Shown piece after piece: positions 22,010 through 31,634 of a DNA stretch of 31,634 nt. Position 1 is the stretch's first letter; the number at the start of each line of letters is the position of its first letter. Source of the DNA: Thermomucor indicae-seudaticae. Taxonomy: Eukaryota > Mucoromycota > Mucoromycetes > Mucorales > Lichtheimiaceae. The notes beneath the pieces are model-generated. The model did not search any database, was not told the origin of the DNA, and saw nothing but the letters and a program-made list of their open reading frames with translations. The stretch lies in NCBI GenBank assembly GCA_000787465.1, contig JSYX01000019.1, positions 1 to 31,634 on the forward strand, given 5' to 3'. Position numbers and translations under genes: made by a program.

Positions 22010-24231
22010 TGAATGTGAATGCTCGGTTGTCAGGACAACCGTGAGTCCTCCCAGGAGTATAGGTATATAAAAAGTACCGATAGGAGGAAAGTTGAGGTTC
22101 GTGAGTTGCCGCTAGCACTGCCGTTGTGCCAAGTAAATACAGTATCTTTTCCCAAATGACCTTAAATAGGTCGAAGGAAGAAAAAATGGAAAAAGAGAGC
22201 AAGGTAAAAAGGGAAACGACGAAAAAAGTCCAACCTTAAAACTGCTTGCTACACTGCCTTAAACAACATGTTTGTGCAATCGTCCAGTCCAGAACCAATG
22301 CAATGCAACGGCTGCTTCTTCCTTTTGCTTAAGATTATCTGATCTACATGAGAACGTATTTTTTCTTTTTCTATCAGCCTTGTTGAAAGCAATCGTCTAC
22401 GGAAACATTTCAACGAAGTATCCCAACCATTGTCACACAAAGATCGTACTGCTAGGCATAGAACCCATTTCGCACTACCCTACTCGATCCATGATGTCTC
22501 TTTCGAAGCTCAATAACGACATGCTTGCTTGTTAATACATATGAACTCTGATAACTTTAATTGACGGCGTGCAGTAGTGCGCTTTTAAGTTACAGACAAG
22601 GTTTTCCCCTTTCTGGTACATGCGACTACCATTACCAATCGCGCGAACACAGCCGGACGCGCCGTTTTTCCAGATCTTTGGACAAATCAAAGGCGACACG
22701 AGGATTGCAGTAACAAATGAAAATTTCTCTTTACAGCTTCAAGACCGACGGTGGTAAAAGTCGTGGCTAAGGCGAATAAACACGTAATCTTCCGTCAAAA
22801 AGAGAGATCAATAGCATTGTCATTATCATTATCCATAAAGTCAATGACCTTTGGAATGGAGTTTGAACATTGAAAGCCCCCTTTTGGCGTCTTATAGAAG
22901 ACCGTGCTATTGGTAATACTTACTGCTTTGCATTTGCCTGTGGTGCTAGTTTTTTATTTGATAGTTGGAAGGGCTCATGCCTGATTGCTCGGGCCCTTTT
23001 TGAGACATTCATATAGTTTGTTCATATGCAAAGTTGAACATATTCAGAAAATGGTACAAAGTGGCCAGATTCAAAAACGCGTTACCGACAATCGCTGGAG
23101 GCATTCCTGCGACAGGCAACGTATTGTTCCTTGACCAGTCACTTGTGCAGTGTATGTGAGAGCTCTATCGCCCGTGCAGGCTTTCCACTAACAGTGTGTA
23201 CGAGCACCATCACAAGATGATTGGTCTCTGCAGCCGCCTTCAGCCATGAACGCCGCCTTGATACACGGGCGATTAGAAAGTGAGTGCATACGTAATGTCC
23301 AGTCGAGATTGAGAACGAAAAAGAGAAGCTGGGCTGTCTTTTTAATCGTGAATTTGTCTTTGGGATACGGAGTCAGCACATTGAGCATAAGGTGGGTTGT
23401 TGCTCCTGTTATTGTACTGTTGATGTATTGCGTACCCGTATGGCATAGCCGAAGTCAGGTTTTCATGCCACCAGACTCGCTTGCATCCGCTCGTACGTCC
23501 TCCCTTGTAGGTTTGTCTGCCTCGAAGAAGTTCCTGTAAGCCATCTCTTTAAACGAAGGGGCGAAATCGTGCACAAAATTGCCAAATTGGCCATTTGCAT
23601 GGTGATTTGCCGAATCAAATTGCTGTTCTTCACTTGCTTCCGTATAACAGAACAAAGCAAGCTTGCGTGGCAAAGGGCAGTGCTGCTGTCTCTGTCGTGA
23701 TATGCAGCTAGTATGGATGAATATGAGCATGCACCGGACGCGACAGTTTTGCGGATTGCTTCCTGCACACTCTTAGTATTCCCTGTATCCTGACTGTTGC
23801 TATGGGGTGCATAAGGACTTGGCCTTCATTCCGATGGTTCAAATCGAGCCTAGGCGCGCTCGTCATCACGGAGATGAGCTAGCATGAGTCTTGTCGCGCC
23901 CTTCGTCTCAGACACAAGCATTGGTGAAGAAAAAACGCGACAAAACGGTTTCAGCCAATGGTACGTTTCACTAAGGTGCAGCAATTCCCTTGTTTCCATT
24001 CTTCCGTGGAGTCTCCAGCTTTTTGGACTGCATCTTACCAAAAAGTCGCCAGCGTCCGGAACGCAGAAAAAATTCACCCCGTAACGCTTTCCTCTTTTTA
24101 ACTGCTTTCTTTTCCTGAAGCCGATATTAGAACAGCTGTGCAGATTTTACTGCTTTTTCCTTTTCTTCCTCGTCACTAGCCCGTCTGCTGCCAAAGAAAA
24201 CCTGCTTCTTTAACGGATATATCAGTTATCG
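22010..24231. other. 2.2-kb gene-poor divergent spacer
   Basis: It lies between the SNF2 gene (minus) and the caleosin-like gene (plus) and holds both promoters. Several open frames of 60-100 codons occur on both strands at 23188-24084, some overlapping in different frames. None has splice-consistent extension, a recognisable domain or a signal peptide. No RNA gene found. A lineage-specific gene around 23.2-23.8 kb cannot be excluded. Confidence 0.5.
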
Positions 24232-26152
24232 ATGACCAAATCTGACGAGCACGAGAAAAAGACTCACTGGAAGCGAGGATTTACCAAGAGAGCTAGCAGA
24301 AAAGTTCGCCATTTACTGGAGGTACTTATACTTAGAATCCAATCTGCTTTATCTCTTCAACCTTTGTCCTATATTGCCACATACACCCATCCGACTTCAA
24401 CTCTATGCTGTAGGATAACTCACTAAAAGAAATCTGCTGATCCCCTTTTATTTTTCGTTCTGTAGCACTTACGGGGTCACCATCATCATCGCCGTCAAGC
24501 TACGGACGATGCCGATTTGATAGCCGACGACCCATCTTCGATGACATCAGCGGATACAATGGACTCTAAAAGTTATGAAGACGACGATTATGATGATAAT
24601 ACTCTGGAGAACGGCGACCAAAGTTACAGGCGACGAGATTCCAGCAGTAGCACTACACACGATAGCAAATTTAGTGACGATCAGCGACTTTTGTTCTCTG
24701 AAAAGGTTCATGATTTGCATGAGTCTCCTGTCGTATCAGAGCAACAGATTCAGCCACGAACTTATCACTCGCATAGTACCATTAGCAGCGTAGACGAAAT
24801 TTCTCAAGCGGCCCAAGAATATCAGTCTGAGAAAAAGGCTGACACACTTCAGCATTCACAGAAGTCTCTACTACAACCTTCCAGTCCTACTACAACAACA
24901 ACAACAACGACAACAATCGCCACCAAGGATAACAAGTCGAGTATGTAAACTTGCGACAATTTCTGCTTCTTCTCCAGAGGTCTGATCTTTTTCCGTGTAG
25001 ATGATACGGCTACCAGCTTATCAAACACCGATCCCGAAAGCACCGCCGCACCGACCATCGAAACCAAAGACGTTCCGATGTCCGGCGTTTTAGCATCCAG
25101 ACACACATGTAAGCACAAGTGAAAAACGGTTAAACCTTTTGCGTTTGATCAACGATGCCTCTTAGATGCAAATATCGTTACGGAACTATCACCGCCCATG
25201 TCTCCTGCGTCCTGTCTTACGGCAAACAGTGACAGCAATCATAGCTTGGCCCATGAATACCCAAACGGCGAGACGGCGCAGAGCGGCATGTTTCGTTCAA
25301 CCAACTACACTGGAAATGGTAAGTATCCTACTATGCTAAACATGCGATTGTATTGTCAAACAATCCGCGCTTTCATTTTAGTAGATGCAGTTACCGAGCA
25401 GCATTGCCAGGATAGACCAGGTAGGCCTATTCATCGGCAAACTTAATGGTATTTTGTTAGATAACCTCTCCTACGCCCATGAATTTTGTATTGTATAGAC
25501 GACAAGAAGCTGGTGATTTCCAAGCGCTTGGCTTATTTTGACAAGCAGCATCGAGGCAAGATTAGTATGCTAGATACCTTTATCTGTAAGTGGATGTCTA
25601 TGTTTCGAGTCAGCGAGAAAATATCTAATAAGGTACTATCAAGCTTTACGCGGTCTAGGATATCATTGGGCATTTGCTGTCCCGGCGACGTTGCTAGTGC
25701 ACCTTGGATTATCTCCATTGACAACTCCTTATCAGTTTCCTTTCTTGTATCGCTCGTTGAAAGACTGGTTCACGTTGCCAATTTATACAGAGAGGGTTGC
25801 ACAAGCGTTGGCGTATCATACGCCCTGTAACGATCAGGAGAATGTCAACAAATGGATTGACGTTTACGGGCGGAATATGGGCGATGTTAGAGGATTAGCT
25901 TTCTGGGACGGATTTCGAGCACTGCGGGCGACGGAAAAGACAACGCTTCGATGGTGGCAGTTGAGTTTATGGTAAGTAAAACGAAAGAGGGGTGAAATGG
26001 GGTACTAAGTCATGAGATGCTGAAAGACGCCAAGGTTGGCACACAGGTTGCAATGGTTCTTGACTTACACAATCTTCCATGACCCCACAACCCGGATGAT
26101 CACTAAACCAGCCATAGAAAGTCTTTGTTACCAGCGTGACATCGTCAAATAA
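24232..26152 (+). CDS. Caleosin-like protein with long N-terminal extension
   Basis: Caleosins are lipid-droplet/ER proteins with one EF-hand, a membrane segment and often haem peroxygenase activity. Eight exons: 24232-24321, 24466-24940, 25001-25108, 25166-25318, 25382-25420, 25499-25585, 25644-25971, 26047-26152; about 461 aa. Residues 1-288 are disordered: basic start, HHHH near 34, acidic Asp/Tyr stretch, poly-Thr near 178. The domain begins at about 290: KRLAYFDKQHRGKISMLD (EF-hand loop 303-314), RGLGYHWAFAVPATLLVHLG (membrane part), LPIYTERVAQALAYHTPCND (H376), and an end resembling DPTTRMITKPAIESL. The EF loop lacks the usual acids at positions 3 and 5, and the His normally just before the EF-hand (as in HVAFFD) is Arg298. 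Calcium binding and peroxygenase activity are therefore doubtful. Without the last intron the frame would stop at TAA 25973-25975; the spliced end matches the family better. Confidence 0.75.
24888..24916 (+). repeat. ACA/ACG microsatellite coding poly-threonine
   Basis: About nine ACA/ACG/ACT codons in a row in exon 2 of the caleosin-like gene. It may vary in length between strains without breaking the frame. Confidence 0.8.
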
Positions 26153-26228
26153 TGCCTTTTTCTTTCTTCCCACAAAAATCGTCAATCAAACAATGCATGA
26201 TCTGTCGGAAAATGGGATTGGCTTGTAC

Positions 26229-26285
26229 TCCTCTTTCTTACACGCAAGCCGCCTTCTTTTTTTCTTCTTTCTCTTTTCTTTCTCT
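26229..26285 (+). promoter_or_regulatory. Pyrimidine-rich tract upstream of the MSP gene
   Basis: An almost unbroken C/T run (CTTTTTTTCTTCTTTCTC and neighbours) ends 12 bp before the ATG at 26298. Such tracts lie upstream of many fungal start sites. The tract is seen; its function is inferred. Confidence 0.45.
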
Positions 26286-26297
26286 TGATAAAAAAGG

Positions 26298-27674
26298 ATG
26301 AGGAAACAATATGCGCCATCCTTGTACAGTGAAAAGAGTACTACGAGTGCCAAGAGTGGTCGATCATTCTTATCGATGAGGAACGCGATACCCATTTGGC
26401 CATCGTTTGGCAAAGGCAATACAACAACGAAGCAGAGTATCTGGAAGAGTCTGAAAGGCTGGATACCTTCACGAACAATCAAACTACGTCGAAAATCGGC
26501 TGATGACAACAGTGAAATGGACGCGGATTCGATAGGTGCTCAGTCATCATCGATCACGACCGTTTCTTCCACGTCATCCTCGGCTTCGTCATATACCAAA
26601 CTCAAGGAGCGAATATTTTCCTTTGGCGGGAACAGTAAAACTCGAGTGGATGACGAAAACGTGGTCGTGCCATCCGGAACCGATTCCGTTACGACAAAAA
26701 CAGAGACAGGAAATTTACCTGTTGCTACGACATCACCAATACCGATAAAAGAACAACAACAGCAGCCTTCAGGTATTCTCATCAATCCCGGTGTCGATTC
26801 AGCCGAGGCAATAGCACGTCGGCGAAAGGAACGCCGTGAATATTTGGCGCGTGCCCGTCAAAAACGCCAGCATCATCATTTTATGATGGATAAACCAAGC
26901 CTGACAGACGAAGACGAATGGGGTCCCCGAGTCACTTTTATCGAGCCCAGTCCGGTACCTCGCTTTCGCAATGTCGCCCCAGCACCTCCTCCTTCACCGC
27001 CCTATCTCAACATCCATGTACTACAAAAGAATAGTAATAATACTAATAGCGACGATCGACGGGACAGCGTGATCGCTCCAAGCGATGACAAAGTCCCAAC
27101 CGTCTACACAACTCCAGCTATTATTCAACAACAACAACGACAACTCACGTACCGCCAACAGCAGCACCGACCCCAGCGCTTATGCTTCTATGCTCCTCTA
27201 CATCGTGGCCAGACACTGACCTTTTCGCTCGAAAATGCACTACCAGAAGATCATATTATTGTTTACAAGTTTCTCACGAGTAATACAAAACTTAGAGGCT
27301 CAAGACGACGAGCGGCTTCCAAGAGTGCAGAGGACGAGAAGGATGGTGGGCCCTGGACGCCGTTCCACAGCAACAGTGCATCCAGTCTCATGGAACGCTA
27401 CTTTGTTCGACCAAGTGCAGGTCGTATTGTCGATCAAGATCAAGTCCAAATCATGCTTTTTCTCAATCAAGTACCAGACTTGGCACCGGGTGATCTGATC
27501 AAAGACAAAGTATTGGTCCGCTGGGCTGTCGTTCAACGGGATACAAAAGTTGACGCCTGGGTCCGGTCATTACCCGAATCCACACGCCGGAAGTGGCTCG
27601 AAATGTTACTTGAAAGATGGCCGGACCAAGTGATTGTACGCGAAACTCGACTGAAAATTCGATTCCTGTATTAA
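26298..27674 (+). CDS. MSP (major sperm protein)-domain protein
   Basis: Single exon, 458 aa, the only intronless gene in the window. Residues 1-290 are largely disordered: Ser-rich, with a strongly basic helix ARRRKERREYLARARQKRQ near 170-190 and proline-rich PAPPPSPP. An MSP/VAP-type Ig fold follows at about 293-425: LCFYAPLHRGQTLTFSLEN, VYKFLTSN, then YFVRPSAGRI (the MSP signature) and LIKDKVLVRWAVV. An insertion of roughly 35 charged residues separates the early strands from YFVRP. The last 35 residues form an amphipathic segment. No C-terminal membrane anchor is seen, so it is not a standard VAP/Scs2. It may bind FFAT-like motifs or act at membrane contacts. It starts 145 bp after the caleosin-like stop codon. 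Confidence 0.8.
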   Translation: MRKQYAPSLYSEKSTTSAKSGRSFLSMRNAIPIWPSFGKGNTTTKQSIWKSLKGWIPSRTIKLRRKSADDNSEMDADSIGAQSSSITTVSSTSSSASSYTKLKERIFSFGGNSKTRVDDENVVVPSGTDSVTTKTETGNLPVATTSPIPIKEQQQQPSGILINPGVDSAEAIARRRKERREYLARARQKRQHHHFMMDKPSLTDEDEWGPRVTFIEPSPVPRFRNVAPAPPPSPPYLNIHVLQKNSNNTNSDDRRDSVIAPSDDKVPTVYTTPAIIQQQQRQLTYRQQQHRPQRLCFYAPLHRGQTLTFSLENALPEDHIIVYKFLTSNTKLRGSRRRAASKSAEDEKDGGPWTPFHSNSASSLMERYFVRPSAGRIVDQDQVQIMLFLNQVPDLAPGDLIKDKVLVRWAVVQRDTKVDAWVRSLPESTRRKWLEMLLERWPDQVIVRETRLKIRFLY

Positions 27675-27868
27675 TAATGTCTCACAATATCATGTGGCTC
27701 CCCATTTGCACTTGTTCTCGAGACAAGTCAGCGTGTTTCATCATGTTTTTTTCTTCAAAGGTCATATCTAACAAGGGAGGTATATAATGTATAGAAAAAG
27801 TAGTAGCAATGACGGTAAACAAAAAGAAGGAAATATATGACACAGAGGTGCTGAATGAAGGAGGAGGG

Positions 27869-29059
27869 TTATTTGGCAGAATCAGGTTCTGATTGTGGCT
27901 GCTGTTGAGTCTTTTGTACAATTTCGACATAATTTGATGGAAACATGCCCATGCGTCCATCCCTCAGACGTCCGCGCCACCATTGACTTGGCGCATTCGT
28001 TACTGGATCATTCTTTGATAAAATAGCCACGATGTCACCCTTCTTCAAGTTCAATTCCATGGGCGATTCTGCCGTGAAGTCATACATGGCTCGTGCAAAC
28101 TCGAGTTTGGAAGGATCAATCTTCCCCAAGGACTGCAACATCATTGGATCTGCTATTTGTTGCTGCTGTTGCGCCGCTTCCTGCTTGGCCGTAATATACT
28201 GGATCAATTTGTGCATCAAGTAAGGTAAACCAACGACCATGAATAAAAATATCAAGATTGGTTTGCGTGATATCTTCTTGTTATTGTTGTTGTTGCTGCC
28301 CTTTTCAAACCGCTCAAACTCCATCAAATTCATTTCGCCGGGCTCCACACGACCCGTGACCTTGTTGAGCAGTCGTTTCAGCATGCGGTACACGGCGAAA
28401 AGACTGAATACTTGTCCGAGATAATTCTTGAGATAACTAAGCTGTTCTGCCATGCCGACAATGGCCATAAAACTCGAATGCGTCGCCATAAATGTTGAAT
28501 CAAGCATTTGCGCAAACCCGCCAAATGCGCCCACAATTTGTTCAATGACTTCAAACGCTGGTCGGGTACCGGCTTCCATGCGCTGCATTAAGCTCACGTC
28601 GTCGGGTCCATTGCCGTACATGCCCATGCGATTGTATGGTGACGAGTACATGGACCCAAATCGGTTGTAGCCGCCATAACCACCGTAGCCTCCGTATCCA
28701 CCATAAGTGCCATAACCGCCGTATCGACCGTACGTACTGCCGTAACCACCATAGCCAGTGCCGTAGCCACCGTAGCCGCCGCCATACGTACCGAATCCTG
28801 TGGTTCCATAGCCCGATGCACCATACCCTAGAATTTACAGATTCGTTAATTGAATTCTCAACCTTGTGCTGTAACCATTATTACCTGTGGAAGAATTGGC
28901 CAAAGTATTGGTTGCTGTTCTTGCTGGAACAGGTGGTGGCGTTGTAGCTTCGCTCGTTGCTGAATTGGTTACTGCCGCAGCTGATGTAGGTGACGTTATT
29001 GCTGAAGATGTCGTTCCTCCAGAATTGTTAACTTCCCAAGGTTTTGGCGGCGATGGCAT
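27869..29059 (-). CDS. PEX13: Peroxisomal membrane docking protein PEX13
   Basis: Part of the peroxisomal import docking complex with PEX14; its SH3 domain binds PEX14/PEX5. Two exons: 29059-28885 and 28827-27869; about 377 aa, close to yeast Pex13 (386). N-terminal MPSPPKPWE motif, typical of the family, then a Ser/Thr/Ala-rich part. A Tyr/Gly-rich repeat region (about 59-112) precedes the conserved core: MEAGTRPAFEVIEQIVGAFG, MLDSTFMATHSSFMAIVGMA, FSLFAVYRML. A hydrophobic segment, ILIFLFMVVGLPYLMHKLI, is followed by the SH3 domain at about 299-364: ARAMYDFTAESPMELNLKKG, WWRGRLRDGRMGMFPSNYVE. The start was chosen at the Met before PSPPKPW; in-frame codons upstream look like leader sequence. 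Confidence 0.96.
28667..28827 (-). repeat. GGY-type tandem repeat region in PEX13
   Basis: Imperfect 6-12 bp units (TAC/TAT GGT/GGC) encode GGYGGYGTYGGYGG-like sequence. Tyr/Gly-rich N-termini are normal in PEX13 and lie on the import-pore side. Confidence 0.85.
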
Positions 29060-29563
29060 TATGTATTTTGTGGGGCCAAAAAGAAAAGAGACGGTAGTTA
29101 AAAGGGGAAGGTGTGTCTTTTTCACATGCATTCTTTCTGTCAGCGCGAGAAAAATGATTCGCTCAGATCTCAAGCTCTTTCCACTCACCTATGTGCGAAT
29201 CGTTTGCTCAACTGTTTATTCTTTCGACCAAATTAGTTGGGGACAAAAAACTCTGTACTGCTTTTAAAGGACTATGATGCCAGCGTGTCCCATTTCTGCC
29301 TCGTCATATAGACTTTTACCATATGCCGACAATATGCGCTTATATAATGCTTAATTCTGCCTTTCCAGTACACAAGATGAGCATCTCTGTGAATTCTGTC
29401 CAGATTTTTACATAATGGAAGGATTTCCTATATTCATTAATTACAAGAATAAAATTTTACAGTCGATCAACAGTGCGGCAGAAGAGGAGTGGGGGGAATA
29501 CTGGAGCAAAGAGGAAATATACAAAAGTAACAAAAGGTGAATGCCAAAGTAATGTCTACTAGT
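29060..29563. other. Spacer between PEX13 start and phytochelatin synthase end
   Basis: 504 bp holding the PEX13 promoter and leader and the 3' UTR of the synthase gene, both minus strand. Frames open here overlap the PEX13 leader only. Nothing else seen. Confidence 0.6.
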
Positions 29564-31213
29564 TTAGGTGGAACATTCTCTTCGAACAGGATATTTACCG
29601 TTCCCAAGCTCTGAAGGGTCAGCCCATCCAGGCCCGCAGGTACAGAATGTCTTTGTGAGTTCGCTCACTTCAACAGAGATACGGTTGACTTCGCGTTTTA
29701 CAACGTCCGTCATATACTCATCCTGTCGATATCGATCAAGGGTTTGTTGCAGTTCGCGCGGTAACGACGTATATAGCATTCTCGGTGACCCAAGCATGAA
29801 CAAGGTCGCAAATGCAGCATAATGATCCACACCTTGGGAAGTGGATAGCGATTGACCAGGATATAACGCTTCCCACACAATGGGATACAAAGCTGACTGC
29901 GAGGTATCCTGCAAGAGTTTTTCAATGTAGTCTCTTGCTTTCTGGTCGTTTCCAGCGACGCCTGAAGAAGCCAGAGATTGGTTGGCAAGAATCACCGTGT
30001 ACTCTGATGGTACGTTTCGAAGAACCAACTGAACCACATGCGTCAGTGTCCGCGGTTTCTCTAGCCACATGTTTTCCGGAATACGCTTGCAAAAAGTCTT
30101 TGCTAAGGTCGACCAGTTCAGTGCTGTCGGCTCAACCTGCTTCTGTGTCTGCTCTTGTACTTGTTGTGGTTTCTTGACTTTGCATAAACTCACTGGCGGT
30201 CTTTCCGCATCGTATCGCAGCAGAAAGTAACCTCGAGGCCGGCCCGTTTCCTTGTCGATAGGCTTCATGGACTCAAACAGAGTACGAATAGAGCACCAAT
30301 AACTAGGGTACTTGTAACGGGCTGTATCCAGAATAAGCACCATTTCTGTCTCGGGATTGTACGCGCCAATAGGAGAGAAATGGCCATCGCCCGTTTGTCC
30401 GAGCGTTTTGCGAGAAAAGGAAATGACCATAAACTCGTCTGATCGCATCGTCACGTTCTCTACGTCCTTTTTGAATTCCTCAAACGTAAAGTCGTTGCTT
30501 CTCTTGACAGTAACATCACAGTGGCACTTTGCAAGGCACGCAAACTTGTCAAATGTAATGCCATTTTTCTTCATTTCTTCCTTGGAGGAACAGCATTCAA
30601 GCAGTTCGTCTTTGCATGAAGAAATAAGCATTTAGCTATTATCTCCCTCTCTTGCTAGCCTTCCATTTTCGTCAACCTACCAGAATACCAACGCCAGTTA
30701 CCCTTCCAGGTCCGCTTCGGATCTACTTCCAAAGCATTCAATACCATCGCCACTGCAAAACCACCGTTAATACAAAACGAATCCCTAAAGATCATGTAAG
30801 CATTTACGTGAGCTCGGGCCACAGTAAGCAGGTTCAGACTGTGTCGTGAAATTGCCAGTAAGGGAAAAGAATCCTTCCGCATGACCAGCCTCCATGGCTG
30901 ACCGAAAGAGTTTCTTGCCTTCGTCCGACGAGAATCGAATTAATGCCGAAGGAAGTTGTCGCTGGTAAAAGGTATTCTTCAAGTCGTCATTGTTTTTCGC
31001 AATACCCAAGAGATCTTGAAACGCATTGATCGTTTTGCTTGTTAATTCGTTTTCTTGCTTTGGTGGGTCGACATTAATAGATGCAGCTGCAGTTGAAAAG
31101 GGTGTCGTGCTTTTGGAAAAGGACCGGATCTGCAATGAACGACGACTGTTGACTCGAAGGCAGGTTCGGCGTTGATAATTGCGAGCCAAAGAGACGACCC
31201 TGAAAGGTATCAT
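29564..31213 (-). CDS. Phytochelatin synthase (glutathione gamma-glutamylcysteinyltransferase)
   Basis: Makes phytochelatins from glutathione for heavy-metal binding; a papain-like cysteine protease fold. Three exons: 31213-30808, 30752-30681, 30609-29564; about 507 aa. Catalytic domain: LPSALIRFSSDEGKKLF, EPAYCGPSS with C131, LAMVLNALEVDPKRTWKG, GDGHFSPIGAYN with H236, MVLILDTARYKYP with D254. The C-H-D spacing (105 and 18) nearly equals that of Arabidopsis PCS1 (C56, H162, D180). The C-terminal domain is full length and ends with a CTCGPGW motif. Relative to AtPCS1 there are about 75 extra N-terminal residues, rich in Arg/Ser and free of acids up to the mid-50s, with RSLQIRSFS: a mitochondrial presequence by appearance. 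The ATG at 31213 is the first in frame; the frame is open farther up without an ATG. Confidence 0.94.
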
Positions 31214-31504
31214 TCGGGTAAAAGGTACGCAATTTTTCCGGTTCCCCAAATGCAAGCTTCTTTATTGCCGGAATGGCCCGAATCTGGCCAGTCTGCTTGT
31301 TTGTAAACAAAAATGCATACCGGGATCCAGTCCTTTATCGAAGACGATCTTTAAGGCGCTTATTTTTCCTCAAAAAGCAATATCCACCTTTGGGTCTTTG
31401 TTGGCAGGTAGCGGGATAGCCGCACTAATGAGAAGAAGGATACTGAAACCCTTACGAAACCACACATTGTTGTCCAGCGAGTCAATTCGCTGCGTACTAT
31501 ATAC

Positions 31505-31634
31505 TGGTTTTTGAATAACTTTTTGCGTCCTCTGATGGTAGTTTTTGCGTCAACTTCAAGTGGAATTTGCGCCATGCTTTAACAAAGATTTACGGTGAAA
31601 TCAAAATACATTTGCACTGTGATATAAAAACCTT
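31505..31634 (-). repeat. Dispersed repeat, right copy (truncated by window edge)
   Basis: Reverse complement of 465-593 with about 89% hand-aligned identity. Its ORF (from 31575, MAQIPLEVDA) loses the left copy's frame at a 1-nt indel in an A-run. Inward of the repeat, 31214-31504 shows short coding-like stretches in shifting frames (for example KIVFDKGLDPGMHFCLQTS), broken by stops, consistent with a decayed gene. The same stretch must hold the promoter of the synthase gene. Confidence 0.8.

Noticed and set aside
23836..23850. tRNA T-loop-like GGTTCAAATCGAGCC
   Set aside because: The T-stem does not pair beyond one base pair and no D-arm or acceptor stem lies upstream.
23188..24084. Six open frames of 60-100 codons on both strands
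   Set aside because: They overlap in conflicting frames, with no domains, no consistent splice joins and mostly weak starts. Left as possible but unsupported.
25972..26297. Fusion of the caleosin-like and MSP genes through TG|GTAAGT to G|ATGAGG
   Set aside because: It would need a 325-nt intron. A much better acceptor at 26046 gives a C-terminus resembling the end of caleosins, with its own stop at 26152.
31214..31255. Upstream extension of PCS to 31255
   Set aside because: It begins at TTG, with no ATG; the first in-frame ATG is at 31213.
31074..31310. Coding-like alternative frame over the PCS N-terminus
   Set aside because: It stops inside the PCS exon and has only a TTG start. The frame with the Arg-rich presequence runs straight into the catalytic domain.

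Overview
The window reads as nuclear DNA of a filamentous fungus. The most likely group is the Mucoromycota (Mucorales-like); this is an inference from gene content, with no marker or database search behind it. The reasons are dense short spliceosomal introns (about 46-110 nt, GTAAGT-type donors, YTAAC-like branch points), compact gene spacing, an NDT80/PhoG transcription factor, PEX13, a fungal-type caleosin and class II myosin. I rebuilt the genes by hand, joining exons so that reading phase and family motifs agree. The eleven main models contain about 63 introns and no unexplained frameshift.

Left end (1-1596): no intact gene. It holds a TATA-like box, a short ORF broken by one in-frame TAA, and a 129-bp sequence (465-593) that recurs inverted at the extreme right end (31505-31634). 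The two copies look like members of a dispersed, decaying repeat family.

1597-11848, all minus strand: in transcription order ATE1 arginyltransferase (11848-10232), a small secreted KNH/Kre9-like protein (10133-9369), a three-SH3 adaptor with a C-terminal coiled coil (9219-6202) and a class II myosin heavy chain with an unusually short tail (5772-1597). Spacing is tight: 98 bp between ATE1 and the secreted gene, 149 bp between that gene and the adaptor.

12506-17635: an NDT80/PhoG-type transcription factor (minus) and a RING-plus-RRM protein (plus) diverge from a 1.6-kb spacer that holds two adjacent hairpins and a weak coding-like island.

17853-22009 (minus): a 19-exon SNF2-family helicase of the Rad5/Rad16-like group, about 1031 aa, with exons of 15, 11 and 9 nt and an unrecognised N-terminal module. 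A 2.2-kb gene-poor spacer follows.

24232-27674 (plus): a caleosin-like protein with a long disordered N-terminus, then a single-exon MSP-domain protein 145 bp downstream. 27869-31213 (minus): peroxin PEX13 and a phytochelatin synthase with an N-terminal extension that looks like a mitochondrial presequence.

The neighbouring genes suggest themes (cortical cytoskeleton; lipid droplet/ER/peroxisome), but fungal gene order is not operonic and nothing here proves shared regulation. The features most worth following are the RING-RRM fusion, the SNF2 N-terminal module with micro-exons, the short-tailed myosin II, the three GC-AG introns, the predicted mitochondrial phytochelatin synthase and the inverted end repeats.
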